Positions 7,428 through 16,374 of a stretch of 64,000 nucleotides of DNA are shown one piece after another; the stretch's first letter is position 1, and each line of letters starts with the position of its first letter. Position numbers and translations under genes: made by a program. This stretch comes from Methylobacterium terricola (GTDB lineage: Bacteria; Pseudomonadota; Alphaproteobacteria; Rhizobiales; Beijerinckiaceae). The notes under the pieces were generated by a model. That model searched no databases, had not been told where the DNA came from, and saw only the letters and a program-made list of their open reading frames with translations. The stretch covers positions 32,785 to 96,784 of the forward strand of contig NZ_VDDA01000020.1 of NCBI RefSeq assembly GCF_006151805.1. Direction: 5' to 3'.

Positions 7428-9458
7428 TCACGCCCCCCGCATCGCGTTCATGGTCAGCAGTTCGTAGGTCGCCGCCGTCTCCCCGGCCGCCGTCTGGATC
7501 TCCACGTCCCACCGCACCTCGCCGTATTGCGCGTTGCGCGGCGACTTCTCCTTGGCGGTGAGGCGCACGCGGATCGCCTCGCCGGGCTGGATCGGCTTGA
7601 GGAAGCGCAAGGAGTCGAGCCCGTAATTGGCCAGCACCGGGCCCGGATCGGGATCGACGAACAGGCCGGCGGCGAAGGATAGAAGCAGGTAGCCGTGCGC
7701 CACCCGGCCGGGGAAGAACGGATGGCCCTTCGTCGCCTCCTCGCTCATATGGGCGTAGAAGGTGTCGCCGGTGAAATGCGCGAAATGCTCGATATCCGCG
7801 AGCGTGATCACCCGCTCGGCCGAGTGGAAGCTGCGGCCGATCGCCAGATCCTCGAAGTGGCAGCGGAACGGATGCTCGGGGCGGATGTCCTCCGGCGCGC
7901 CCTTGATCCAGCTCTGCGTGATCCGGCTCAGCATCGCCGGCGAGCCCTGAAGCGCCGTGCGCTGCATGTAGTGCGACAGCGCCCGCACGCCGCCGAGTTC
8001 CTCGCCGCCGCCGGCCCGGCCGGGACCGCCATGCATCATGTGCGGCATCGGCGAGCCGTGGCCTGTCTGCTCCTTGGCGCAGTCGCGGTCGATGACGACG
8101 AGGCGGCCGTGATAGGCCCCGACCCCGAAGACCAGCTCGGACGCCGCCGCCGGGTCGTGGGTGTAGAGCGAGGCGACGAGGCTGCCCTCGCCGCGATTGG
8201 CGAGCGTCGCCGCTTCCTCCAGCCCGTCATAGCCCATCACCGTGCAGACCGGGCCGAAGGCCTCCAGCGCATGCACCTGCCGGGCGCGCAGCGGATCGGC
8301 GCAGTGGAGCAGCATCGGCGGCAGGAAGGCGCCGGTCTCGGCATCCGCCCCCTCGACGGTCAGGCGCGCCGGATCGCCGAAGACCAGCTCCGCTTCCGCC
8401 TTCAGGGCCTCGACCCGGGCGAGCACGTCGCGGCGCTGCGCGAGCCCCACCACCGGCCCCATCCGCACGTCGTCGCGGGCCGGGTCGCCGATCCGCACCG
8501 AGGCCAGGCGTCGGCTCAGGGCCTCGATCACCGCCGGCACCTGGGCGCGGGGCACCAGGGCCCGGCGGATCGCCGTGCATTTCTGGCCTGCCTTGACGGT
8601 CATCTCCTTGGCGACCTCGCGGATAAAGAGGTCGAATTCCGGGCTGCCCGGCCCGGCATCGATCCCTAAGATCGCGGCGTTGAGCGAGTCGCGCTCGGCC
8701 ACGAAATGCACCGCCTCGCGGGCGATCACCGGATGGCGCTGGAGCCGCTGCGCGGTCTCGGCCGAGCCGGTGAACGACACCACGTCCTGTCCGGTGAGGT
8801 GATCGAACAGGTCCCCGGTCGGTCCGACCACGCATTGCAGCGCACCAATCGGCAGGATCCCGGATTCGGCGATCAGCCGCACCAGCGCATGGGCGACGTA
8901 AGCCGTGATGGTGGCGGGCTTCGTCACCACCGGCACGCCGGCGAGGATCGCGGGCGCGAGCTTCTCGAGCAGCCCCCAGCACGGGAAGTTGAAGGCGTTG
9001 ATGTGGACGGCGCAGCCGACCCGGCTGGTCAGCACGTGGCGCCCGACGAAGCTGCCCCCGCGCGACAGCGGCTCCACCGCGCCGTCGATCAGGACCGTCG
9101 CGTTCGGCAATTCGCGCCGCCCCTTCGAGGCGTAGACGAACAGCGTCCCGATGCCGCCGTCGATGTCGATCAGGTTGTCGGCCCGGGTCGCGCCGGTCCG
9201 GTGCGACAGGGCGTAGAGCCCGTCCCGGCGCTCGTTGAGATAGGCGGCGAGCCGCTTCAGCATCTCGGCGCGCTGGTGGAAGGTAAGGCGGCGCAGAGCC
9301 GGCCCGCCGACCCGGCGGGCATGGTCCAGCACCTCGCCCATGTCGAGGCCGCCGCTGCCGACCTCCGCCACCACCGCGCCGGTGACGGCGCTGCGGATGC
9401 CGGTCCAGTCTCCCCCCGGCGCGATCCAGCGTCCCTGGACGTAGCTCTCCAGCCGCAT
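7428..9458 (-). CDS. paaZ: PaaZ: oxepin-CoA hydrolase / 3-oxo-5,6-dehydrosuberyl-CoA semialdehyde dehydrogenase
   Basis: A 676-residue bifunctional enzyme of aerobic phenylacetate catabolism that opens the oxepin-CoA ring and oxidises the resulting aldehyde. Residues 1 to ~515 form an aldehyde dehydrogenase with catalytic C294 (GQKCTAIRR) and E255 (VAERDSLN), almost exactly where E. coli PaaZ has them. The C-terminal ~140 residues are a MaoC/hot-dog hydratase with D565 and H570 in GDTFYAH. The length matches the family (~680). It is divergent from paaX; the 128-bp gap holds a strong palindromic operator. Confidence 0.95.
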   Translation of the reverse strand: MRLESYVQGRWIAPGGDWTGIRSAVTGAVVAEVGSGGLDMGEVLDHARRVGGPALRRLTFHQRAEMLKRLAAYLNERRDGLYALSHRTGATRADNLIDIDGGIGTLFVYASKGRRELPNATVLIDGAVEPLSRGGSFVGRHVLTSRVGCAVHINAFNFPCWGLLEKLAPAILAGVPVVTKPATITAYVAHALVRLIAESGILPIGALQCVVGPTGDLFDHLTGQDVVSFTGSAETAQRLQRHPVIAREAVHFVAERDSLNAAILGIDAGPGSPEFDLFIREVAKEMTVKAGQKCTAIRRALVPRAQVPAVIEALSRRLASVRIGDPARDDVRMGPVVGLAQRRDVLARVEALKAEAELVFGDPARLTVEGADAETGAFLPPMLLHCADPLRARQVHALEAFGPVCTVMGYDGLEEAATLANRGEGSLVASLYTHDPAAASELVFGVGAYHGRLVVIDRDCAKEQTGHGSPMPHMMHGGPGRAGGGEELGGVRALSHYMQRTALQGSPAMLSRITQSWIKGAPEDIRPEHPFRCHFEDLAIGRSFHSAERVITLADIEHFAHFTGDTFYAHMSEEATKGHPFFPGRVAHGYLLLSFAAGLFVDPDPGPVLANYGLDSLRFLKPIQPGEAIRVRLTAKEKSPRNAQYGEVRWDVEIQTAAGETAATYELLTMNAMRGA

Positions 9459-9500
9459 GGCGTGCCTCCCGTTCGTCCTGCCGTTCTTGTGCGCCCATTA

Positions 9501-9524
9501 TTGACCGACCGGCCGGTTGGTCAA
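9501..9524. promoter_or_regulatory. 24-bp palindromic operator in the paaZ-paaX gap (PaaR/TetR-like site)
   Basis: The left half TTGACCGACCGG (9501-9512) and the right half CCGGTTGGTCAA (9513-9524) are reverse complements at 11 of 12 positions. The site lies 43 bp before the paaZ start and 62 bp before the paaX start, so it can control either gene. The ACCGACCGG core resembles operators of TetR-family PaaR repressors that govern phenylacetate genes in many proteobacteria, rather than the TGATTC-type site of PaaX. The regulator assignment is inference. Confidence 0.7.
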
Positions 9525-9586
9525 GCGCGGCTCGACAGCCCCGGGCCGGCGCCCTTATCGGGGAGCGTTGATCCCGAAGGACCGGA

Positions 9587-10438
9587 ATGGCCGACCTCCT
9601 GGCGCCACTCATCGCCCATTTCCACGCCCGCACGCCGATCCGCGCCGGCTCCCTGGTGGTCACGGTGTTCGGCGACGCGGTGGTGCCACGGGGCGGGGTG
9701 CTGTCGCTCGAATCGCTGCTCGCGATCACCCGGGCCTTCCGCATCGGGGACGGGGTGGTGCGCACGGCCCTGTCGCGGCTCGTCGCCGATGGATGGTTCG
9801 AGCGCTGGAAGCTCGGCCGCAACAGCTTCTACCGCCTGTCCGCGTCGGGCACCGCCGCCTTCGCGCAGGCGACCGCCCGGATCTACGGCCCCGCGGCGCC
9901 GGCCTGGTCGGGCGCCTTCGACCTCCTGCTTCTCGACGGTGGTGGCGACCGGCGGGCCGAGCTCGCGGCGTGCGGCTACGGCAGCCTCGGGCCCGACCTG
10001 ATGATCGGGGCGAGGGAGGCGGCCGGGACGCAGGGGGTGTTGCGCCTCGCCGCCCGGCCGGAGGATCCGGGCACCGCGCGCCGCCTCGCCGCCCGGGCCT
10101 GGCCGGTGGCGGAGGTGGGCGAGCGTTACGCCCGCTTCGCCGGCACCTTCGCGGCGGCCGGCGCAGCCGTTGCCGCGCATCCTCCGTCCGGGCTCGACGC
10201 CCTGGTGCTGCGCATCCTGCTGATCCACGAGTACCGCCGCGCCGTCCTCAAGGACCCGCTGCTGCCGGCCGATCTCCTGCCGGAGGACTGGCCCGGGGCC
10301 GCGGCGCGGAGACTGTGCGCCACGATCTACCGCGCCGTCGCGCCGGCCGCGGAAGCCTGGCTCGATGCGAACGCCACGCGCGACACCGGCCCGCTGCCGT
10401 TGCCGGGAGCGGAGTTCGCGGCGCGGTTCGTCGGGTGA
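9587..10438 (+). CDS. paaX: PaaX, phenylacetyl-CoA-responsive repressor
   Basis: A 283-residue transcription factor with the PaaX layout. The N-terminal winged-helix domain spans about residues 20-90, including the recognition region GVVRTALSRLVADGWFERWKLGRNSFYRLSA. A central domain and the C-terminal PaaX domain follow, the latter with LRILLIHEYRRAVLKDPLLPADLLPEDWPG, a diagnostic stretch of the family. It normally represses paa promoters and is released by phenylacetyl-CoA. The ATG at 9587 gives the family length. It stands between divergent paaZ and the downstream paaABCDE genes. Confidence 0.95.
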   Translation: MADLLAPLIAHFHARTPIRAGSLVVTVFGDAVVPRGGVLSLESLLAITRAFRIGDGVVRTALSRLVADGWFERWKLGRNSFYRLSASGTAAFAQATARIYGPAAPAWSGAFDLLLLDGGGDRRAELAACGYGSLGPDLMIGAREAAGTQGVLRLAARPEDPGTARRLAARAWPVAEVGERYARFAGTFAAAGAAVAAHPPSGLDALVLRILLIHEYRRAVLKDPLLPADLLPEDWPGAAARRLCATIYRAVAPAAEAWLDANATRDTGPLPLPGAEFAARFVG

Positions 10439-10556
10439 CCAGCCGGTTCTGCTCGCTTGTCGCGTCAGGGGTGGTGCGAGAATCGGCCGCCGTCGAAGGG
10501 CCGCCGCCCCAGGCTCGACGCGGCCCGACGGCCCTCCCGCACCGCAACGTGTTACG

Positions 10557-10586
10557 GAAAATCTTGCGATAAGAAAATTTCGTGAT
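10557..10586 (+). promoter_or_regulatory. AT-rich promoter region before paaA with tandem 14-mers
   Basis: Two copies of a 14-mer, GAAAATCTTGCGAT (10557-10570) and GAAAATTTCGTGAT (10573-10586), agree at 11 of 14 positions with a 16-bp period. The second copy ends in TTCGTGAT, which matches half of the known E. coli PaaX operator consensus, and is followed by an imperfect dyad around GATATATC. The element lies 36 bp before the paaA start in an AT-rich pocket, so it probably holds the operon promoter and a PaaX site. No confident -10/-35 pair can be named. Confidence 0.4.
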
Positions 10587-10621
10587 ATATCGAGGTCCAG
10601 AACTTCGAGGGAGGCGCGGCC

Positions 10622-11638
10622 ATGTACACGCAGGCCCTGAACGCCAGAGACACCACCGCCCCGGTCGCCGGCCCGGAGGAGGCTGCGCGGGCCGCCCGGT
10701 TCCAGGCGCGGATCGACGCCGAGGAGCGGATCGAGCCGAACGACTGGATGCCGGAGGCCTACCGACGCACGCTGACCCGGCAGATCTCGCAGCACGCCCA
10801 TTCCGAGATCGTCGGCATGCTGCCGGAGGGCAACTGGATCACCCGGGCGCCGACGCTCAAGCGGAAGGCCGCGCTGCTGGCAAAAGTGCAGGACGAGGCC
10901 GGCCACGGGCTCTACCTCTACTCGGCGGCCGAGACCCTCGGCACCAGCCGCGAGGAGCTGTTCGACCAGCTGCTCGCCGGCCGGGCGAAATATTCCTCGA
11001 TCTTCAACTACCCGACCCTGACCTGGGCCGATATCGGCGCCATCGGCTGGCTGGTCGACGGCGCGGCGATCATGAACCAGATCCCGCTCTGCCGCTGCTC
11101 CTACGGTCCTTACGCCCGCGCGATGATCCGCGTCTGCAAGGAGGAGAGCTTCCACCAGCGCCAGGGCTACGAGATCATGCTGACCCTCTGCCGCGGCACG
11201 CCCGAGCAGAAGGCGATGGCCCAGGACGCCCTGAACCGCTGGTGGTGGCCCTGCCTGATGATGTTCGGGCCGCCCGACGCCGAGAGCCAGCATTCCGACC
11301 AATCGGCCAAGTGGAAGATCAAGCGCTTTTCCAACGACGAGCTGCGCCAGAAATTCGTCGACGCGACGGTGCCGCAGGGCCAGTATCTCGGCCTGACCTT
11401 CCCCGACCCGGACCTCGCCTACGACGAGGCGGCAGGCCACTGGCGCTACGGCGCCATCGACTGGGAGGAGTTCAAGCAGGTGCTGGCCGGCAACGGCCCC
11501 TGCAACCGCCAGCGGATGAAGCAGCGCCGCGACGCCCACGCCGCCGGCGCCTGGGTGCGCGAGGCGGCGATGGCGCATGCTGCGAAGCGCGCCCGTCGGG
11601 CGGCGGCGAAGGCCGACGCCCTGCAGCAGGCGGCGTGA
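10622..11638 (+). CDS. paaA: PaaA, phenylacetyl-CoA 1,2-epoxidase catalytic subunit
   Basis: A 338-residue ferritin-like di-iron oxygenase subunit that inserts oxygen into the aromatic ring of phenylacetyl-CoA. The metal-binding motifs DEAGH (residues 91-95) and EESFH (174-178) are present. NQIPLCRCSYGPYARAMIRVCKEESFH and the WWPCLMMFGPPDAESQHS block are hallmark PaaA sequence. Its length is slightly above the E. coli protein because of an Ala/Arg-rich tail. It begins the paaABCDE operon behind a GAGGGAGG ribosome-binding site. Confidence 0.97.
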   Translation: MYTQALNARDTTAPVAGPEEAARAARFQARIDAEERIEPNDWMPEAYRRTLTRQISQHAHSEIVGMLPEGNWITRAPTLKRKAALLAKVQDEAGHGLYLYSAAETLGTSREELFDQLLAGRAKYSSIFNYPTLTWADIGAIGWLVDGAAIMNQIPLCRCSYGPYARAMIRVCKEESFHQRQGYEIMLTLCRGTPEQKAMAQDALNRWWWPCLMMFGPPDAESQHSDQSAKWKIKRFSNDELRQKFVDATVPQGQYLGLTFPDPDLAYDEAAGHWRYGAIDWEEFKQVLAGNGPCNRQRMKQRRDAHAAGAWVREAAMAHAAKRARRAAAKADALQQAA

Positions 11639-11649
11639 GGGAGGGGACG

Positions 11650-11937
11650 ATGGCCGAGCCGAAGATCCCGCTCTGGGAGGTGTTCATCCGCTCCCGCAAC
11701 GGCCTGGCGCACAAGCATGTCGGCTCGCTCCACGCCGCCGATGCCGCCATGGCGCTCCAGGCCGCCCGCGACGTCTACACCCGCCGCGGCGAGGGGCTGT
11801 CGCTCTGGGTCGTGCCGTCCGCGGCCATCGTCGCCTCGGACCCGGCCGACAAGGAGGTGATGTTCGAGCCCACCGCCTCGAAGATCTACCGTCACCCGAC
11901 CTTCTACGAGGTGCCGGACGAGGTCGGGCATATGTGA
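11650..11937 (+). CDS. paaB: PaaB, phenylacetyl-CoA epoxidase subunit
   Basis: A 95-residue protein of the epoxidase complex. PLWEVFIRSRNGLAHKHVGS at the N-terminus and the A.DVYTRR..G.SLWVV pattern identify PaaB, a small subunit that bridges PaaAC heterodimers. The ATG lies 11 bp after the paaA stop behind GAGGGAGGGG. It belongs to the same transcript as paaA and paaC. Confidence 0.95.
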   Translation: MAEPKIPLWEVFIRSRNGLAHKHVGSLHAADAAMALQAARDVYTRRGEGLSLWVVPSAAIVASDPADKEVMFEPTASKIYRHPTFYEVPDEVGHM

Positions 11938-11996
11938 CGCCATATCTGCCCGCGCCTCATCCGTCGCCGGCGCGACCCGATCCTCCCGAGGCCTCC

Positions 11997-12773
11997 ATGC
12001 CCACCACCTCCCTCAGCCTCACCGAGACCCCACTGCTGGCCGGCATCCTGGCCCTGGCGGACGATGCGCTGATCCTCGGGCACCGGCTGTCCGAGTGGTG
12101 CGGCCACGCGCCGATGCTGGAGGAGGACATCGCCCTCGCCAACATCGCCCTCGATTGCGTCGGCCAGGCCCGCGCCTTCTACGCCTACGCTGCCGAGGTG
12201 GCGGGGGAGGGGCTCTCCGAGGACGATTTCGCCTATCGGCGCGAGGCCGGGCAGTACCGCAACTGCCTCTTGGTCGAGCAGCCGAACGGCGACTTCGCCG
12301 CGACCATCGTCAGGCAGGTGCTGGTCTCGGCCTTCATCGATCCGTACTACCGCGCGCTCATGGCCTCCCGCGACGCGACGCTCGCCGCCATCGCCGCGAA
12401 GGCCGAAAAGGAGACCGCCTACCACTTGCGGCATTCCGGCGAGTGGCTGATCCGGCTCGGCGACGGCACCGACGAGAGCCATGCCCGCGCCCGCGCCGCC
12501 CTCGACGAGCTGTGGCCCTATACGGGCGAATTGTTCGAGGTCGATGCCGCCGAGGCCGCGCTGATCGAGGCCGGCACGCTGCCGGATCCCCGGACCCTGC
12601 GGGCGGAGTTCGACGCCACGCTCGACCACATCCTCGGCGAGGCGACGCTCGCCCGCCCCCCCGGCACCTGGATGCAGAGCGGCGGCCGGGCCGGACGCCA
12701 CAGCGAGCATCTCGGCTTCATCCTGTCCGACCTGCAATACCTGCAGCGCGCCCATCCGGGGGCGGCCTGGTGA
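11997..12773 (+). CDS. paaC: PaaC, phenylacetyl-CoA epoxidase structural subunit
   Basis: A 258-residue ferritin-like subunit that pairs with PaaA but does not hold the active di-iron site. Diagnostic stretches are LGHRLSEWCGHAPMLEEDIA, DDFAYRREAGQYRNCLLVEQ and EKETAYHLRHSGEWLIRLGDG. The ATG at 11997 is chosen because conserved sequence begins soon after it and the length matches the family (~250). Its stop overlaps the GTG start of paaD in a GTGA arrangement. Confidence 0.95.
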   Translation: MPTTSLSLTETPLLAGILALADDALILGHRLSEWCGHAPMLEEDIALANIALDCVGQARAFYAYAAEVAGEGLSEDDFAYRREAGQYRNCLLVEQPNGDFAATIVRQVLVSAFIDPYYRALMASRDATLAAIAAKAEKETAYHLRHSGEWLIRLGDGTDESHARARAALDELWPYTGELFEVDAAEAALIEAGTLPDPRTLRAEFDATLDHILGEATLARPPGTWMQSGGRAGRHSEHLGFILSDLQYLQRAHPGAAW

Positions 12774-13264
12774 CCCCCGCCGAAGCGGATCTCGCCCGCC
12801 GCGCGCACGAGGCCGCCGCGACGGTGTGCGATCCCGAGATCCCTGTCCTCACCATCGCGGATCTCGGCGTGCTGCGGGGCGTGACGGTCGCGGATGGCCG
12901 GGTCGAGGTCGCGATCACCCCGACCTATTCCGGCTGCCCGGCGATGGACGTGATCGGCATCGAGGTGCAGACGGCCCTGGCCGAGGCCGGCATCCCGGAG
13001 GCCCGGGTGCGCCTGGTCCTGGCGCCGGCCTGGACCACCGACTGGATGAGCGAGGCCGGCAAGCGGAAGCTTGCTGCCTACGGCATCGCTCCGCCGGCGG
13101 GAAAAGCCTCGCGCCGGGCCTTGTTCGGCGAGGAGACGGTCGCCTGCCCGCATTGCGGCTCGGCCGCCACGGAAAAGGTCTCCGAGTTCGGCTCCACCGC
13201 CTGCAAGGCGTTGTGGCGCTGCCGGGCCTGCCGCGAGCCGTTCGATTCCTTCAAGTGCATCTGA
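12770..13264 (+). CDS. paaD: PaaD, Fe-S maturation factor of the phenylacetyl-CoA epoxidase
   Basis: A 164-residue protein with a DUF59/MIP18 domain (about residues 8-85; conserved DPEIPVLTIADLG and the cysteine in YSGCPAMDV) and a C-terminal zinc-ribbon-like tail with CPHCG and CRACREPF. PaaD is needed for a functional epoxidase, probably by helping assemble the Fe-S cluster of PaaE. The GTG start overlaps the paaC stop by four bases, so translation is likely coupled. Confidence 0.93.
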   Translation: MTPAEADLARRAHEAAATVCDPEIPVLTIADLGVLRGVTVADGRVEVAITPTYSGCPAMDVIGIEVQTALAEAGIPEARVRLVLAPAWTTDWMSEAGKRKLAAYGIAPPAGKASRRALFGEETVACPHCGSAATEKVSEFGSTACKALWRCRACREPFDSFKCI

Positions 13265-13271
13265 GGCGCCG

Positions 13272-14345
13272 ATGACCCCCCGCTTCCATCGCCTGCGCGT
13301 CGCCGAGATCCGCCGCGAGACGCCGGACGCCGTCTCGATCGCCTTCGCGGTGCCGGAAGAGGCGCGGGAGGCCTTCGGCTTCGCCTGTGGCCAGTACCTG
13401 ACCCTGAAGGCCACGGTCGACGGCGAGGAGGTGCGGCGCTCCTACTCGATCTGCTCCGGCGTCGGCGATCCCGACCTGCGCGTCGCGATCAAGCGGGTCG
13501 AGGGCGGGTTGTTCTCGGGCTTTGCCAACCAGGCGATCGCGCCGGGCGACGAGATCGAGGTGATGCCGCCGATGGGCCGCTTCGGCGTCGAGATCCAGCC
13601 CGACGCGGCCCGCACCTTCGTGGGCTTCGCGGCGGGATCGGGCATCACCCCGATCCTGTCGATCATCCGCACCGTGCTCGCCGCCGAGCCGAAGAGCCGC
13701 TTCTTCCTGTTCTACGGCAACCGCGCCACCGGCTCGATCCTGTTCCGCGAGGCGCTGGAGACCCTGAAGGACCGCTTCCTCGACCGGCTCTCGGTGTTCC
13801 ACGTCCTGTCGCGCGAGACGCAGGACCTCTCGGTCCTCAACGGGCGGCTGGACGGCGGGAAGGCGGCTTTGTTCCTGCGCAGCATCGTGCCGGCGGCCAT
13901 GGTCGACCACGCCTTCGTGTGCGGCCCGGGCGAGATGATCGACGCGGTGGAGGGCGCGCTCATCGGGCTCGGCCTGCCCCGCGCGCGCGTCCATGTCGAG
14001 CGCTTCACCCCGGCCGAGCCGGGCCGGACCCGCGCCGCCCGCCCGGTCTCGGCGGCGGCCGCGCCGGCCGCGCTCGCCACGGTGATCACCGACGGCATCG
14101 CCACCGAGGTGCCGGTGGCCGAGGGCGAGGCGGTCCTCGACGCCGCGATCCGTGCCGGCCTCGACCTTCCCTATTCCTGTCGCGGCGGCATGTGCTGCAC
14201 CTGCCGCGCCAAGGTGGTCGACGGCCGCGTCGCCATGGCGGTGAACTATTCGCTGGAGCCCTGGGAGGTGGAGGCCGGCTTCGTCCTCACCTGCCAGGCC
14301 CGCCCGACCTCCGGGCGGGTGACGGTGGATTTCGATCAGGTGTGA
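13272..14345 (+). CDS. paaE: PaaE, phenylacetyl-CoA epoxidase reductase
   Basis: A 357-residue electron-transfer subunit that carries electrons from NADPH through FAD and a 2Fe-2S cluster to PaaA. The FAD-binding motif RSYSIC is at residues 56-61 and the nucleotide motif AGSGITP at 121-127. The plant-type ferredoxin domain at the C-terminus has cluster ligands C303, C308, C311 and C341. It ends the paaABCDE operon; a hairpin follows. Genes for paaF, G, H, J, K and a paaR are not nearby, so the rest of the pathway must be elsewhere. Confidence 0.96.
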   Translation: MTPRFHRLRVAEIRRETPDAVSIAFAVPEEAREAFGFACGQYLTLKATVDGEEVRRSYSICSGVGDPDLRVAIKRVEGGLFSGFANQAIAPGDEIEVMPPMGRFGVEIQPDAARTFVGFAAGSGITPILSIIRTVLAAEPKSRFFLFYGNRATGSILFREALETLKDRFLDRLSVFHVLSRETQDLSVLNGRLDGGKAALFLRSIVPAAMVDHAFVCGPGEMIDAVEGALIGLGLPRARVHVERFTPAEPGRTRAARPVSAAAAPAALATVITDGIATEVPVAEGEAVLDAAIRAGLDLPYSCRGGMCCTCRAKVVDGRVAMAVNYSLEPWEVEAGFVLTCQARPTSGRVTVDFDQV

Positions 14346-14346
14346 G

Positions 14347-14370
14347 CCGGGGGCGGCGGGCCGCCCCCGG
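14347..14370. terminator. Hairpin between paaE and the chemotaxis receptor gene
   Basis: A perfect 10-bp stem (CCGGGGGCGG at 14347-14356 and CCGCCCCCGG at 14361-14370) with a 4-nt loop begins one base after the paaE stop and ends 9 bp before the stop codon of the converging receptor gene. There is no U-tract. Position suggests a shared terminator. Confidence 0.6.
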
Positions 14371-14379
14371 TGACTCGGC

Positions 14380-16137
14380 TCACGCCGCCCGGATCCGGTC
14401 CAGGAACCGCGTGACCTCCATGCTCAAGTGCTCCGCCTCGTGCGAGACCGCCGAGGCGACGCTCAGCACCCGTCCGGCCGCCTGCCCGGCCTCGCCCGCC
14501 GCGTCGGCCACGCCGGTGATCGTCGCCGTCACCGCGCCGGTGCCGGCGGCGGCCTGGCTGATGGTGCGGACGATCTCCCGGGTCGCGGCGCCCTGCTCCT
14601 CGATCGAGGCGGCGATGGCGGTCGAGATGCCGCTCAGATCCTCGATCCGCGTCGCGATCCCGCCGATGGCATCGACGGCTTGGCGCGTCGCGCCCTGGAT
14701 GCCGCCGATCTGGCTCGCGATCTCCTCGGTGGCCTTGGCGGTCTGGGTGGCGAGCTCCTTCACCTCGGCGGCGACGACCGCGAAGCCCCGTCCCGCCTCG
14801 CCGGCCCGCGCCGCCTCGATGGTGGCGTTGAGCGCGAGCAGGTTGGTCTGGCCGGCGATGCCGTTGATCATCGCCACCACGTCCCCGACCCGGGTCGCCG
14901 CCTGGCTCAAGGTGCGCACCAGCTCGGCGGTCTGGGCGGCCTCCGTCACGCTGGCTTTGGCGAGGGCCGCCGAATCCGAGACCTGGCGGGCGATCTCGCC
15001 GACCGACGTGCTCAGCTCCTCGGCGGCGGCGGCCACGGTGGCGACGTTGGCCGAGGCCTCGTGCGCCGCCTGGTTCACGGTGGCGGAGCGCTCGGCCGTG
15101 CCCCCGGCGAGCTGCGACATGCCTTGCGCGGTCGCCCGCAGCTCGGTCGCCGAGGCCGCGACGGTGCGGGCGATGCCGCCCACCGCTTCCTCGAACGCGT
15201 CGGCCAGGGCGGCCGTCTGCGTCCGCCGAAGCGTCCTGCGCTCCTCGCGTTCGCGGGCATGGCGGGCCTCCAGGTCGGCGGCGAGGTTGGCCTTGAACGC
15301 CTCCAGGCTGCGGGCCATGTCGCCGACCTCGTCGCGCCGCCCGGTTCCCGGCACCTCGGCGGCGTAGTCGCCGGCGGCGATCCGGCCCATCGCGGTGCCG
15401 ACCGAGGCGTAGCCGCGCACCAGCGCGCCACAGGCGAACCACGCCATGGCGACGACCGAGGCGATCGTGATGGCGAGCAGGCCGAGGACCAGCGCGAAGG
15501 CAAGCTGCGCGCGTCCTTCGCCGTCGGCGACCGTCTGCTTCGTGCGCGCATCCAGCATGACGTAGAAGTCGTCGATCGGCTTCATGATCCGCGCCTTGGC
15601 GGCGTGATACTCGTCGGTATGGACGAGCCGGATCGCCTCGTCCCGGGCACCCGGCTCGCCGCCCTCCGCCAGCTTCATCGCGGCATTGGCGACCTTGACG
15701 AGGTCGTTGGAGTTGCGGACCGACTCGGCCAGCTTCTGCTTCTCGGCGCCCGTGACGCCGAGGCGGTCCATCAGGGCGTCCACCGACACGGTCTCGCCGT
15801 CCGGGCGCGGCTTGGCCTCGCCGGCAGCGACGTAATCCCAATAGATGCGGTGGTAATCGACCGGCCGCGGCTTGCGTCCGGCGCGGATGTCGACAATGTC
15901 CTTGTATTGCTGCTTGTAGGTGGCCTTGCCGGTGGCGATGTAGGTTCGGCTGAGCCGCGTCAGGTCGTCGGACGTCTGCCGGAGTTCGTCGGCCAGCAGC
16001 ATCGAGGCGAGGCGGTTCTCGTTGGCGGCCTTCACCTGCTCGTCCGCGTGCCGGTACAGCCCGACCGCTCCTGCCAGCAGCGCGCTCGACACCAAGCTGA
16101 CGGCACACAGACCAACGAATTTGCGGGCTAGGCTCAT
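14380..16137 (-). CDS. Methyl-accepting chemotaxis protein
   Basis: A 585-residue chemoreceptor. There is an N-terminal membrane anchor (residues ~5-30), a mainly helical periplasmic sensor region (~35-210), a second membrane span (~213-240), a HAMP segment (~240-290) and a cytoplasmic signalling coiled coil. Its hairpin tip is NLLALNATIEAARAGEAGRGFAVVAAEVKELA, the part that docks CheA/CheW. The ligand is unknown. The ATG at 16137 is chosen over one nine codons upstream because AAGGGGAG lies just before it. It is a single gene with no che genes nearby. Confidence 0.93.
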   Translation of the reverse strand: MSLARKFVGLCAVSLVSSALLAGAVGLYRHADEQVKAANENRLASMLLADELRQTSDDLTRLSRTYIATGKATYKQQYKDIVDIRAGRKPRPVDYHRIYWDYVAAGEAKPRPDGETVSVDALMDRLGVTGAEKQKLAESVRNSNDLVKVANAAMKLAEGGEPGARDEAIRLVHTDEYHAAKARIMKPIDDFYVMLDARTKQTVADGEGRAQLAFALVLGLLAITIASVVAMAWFACGALVRGYASVGTAMGRIAAGDYAAEVPGTGRRDEVGDMARSLEAFKANLAADLEARHAREREERRTLRRTQTAALADAFEEAVGGIARTVAASATELRATAQGMSQLAGGTAERSATVNQAAHEASANVATVAAAAEELSTSVGEIARQVSDSAALAKASVTEAAQTAELVRTLSQAATRVGDVVAMINGIAGQTNLLALNATIEAARAGEAGRGFAVVAAEVKELATQTAKATEEIASQIGGIQGATRQAVDAIGGIATRIEDLSGISTAIAASIEEQGAATREIVRTISQAAAGTGAVTATITGVADAAGEAGQAAGRVLSVASAVSHEAEHLSMEVTRFLDRIRAA

Positions 16138-16374
16138 GACGCTCCCCTTGAGGCGGAGCGTCATGTTTCCCTAGCGTCCGTTAATATTCCTTGTGCGATT
16201 ACCTTCGCTCGGCGCAGCGGGAGCCGCGGATACTGCGTCATGCGACGCGACAATCCAGAAACGGGCATGTGTCCAGGAACCGCCGGCCGTGCGGCGCGTT
16301 GGCGTCTCACGGTCCGGGTGGTGCGTATGCCGTCCGGGCCCGGCCGCCGGGTCGTCCGGCGGCCGGCATTCGTG

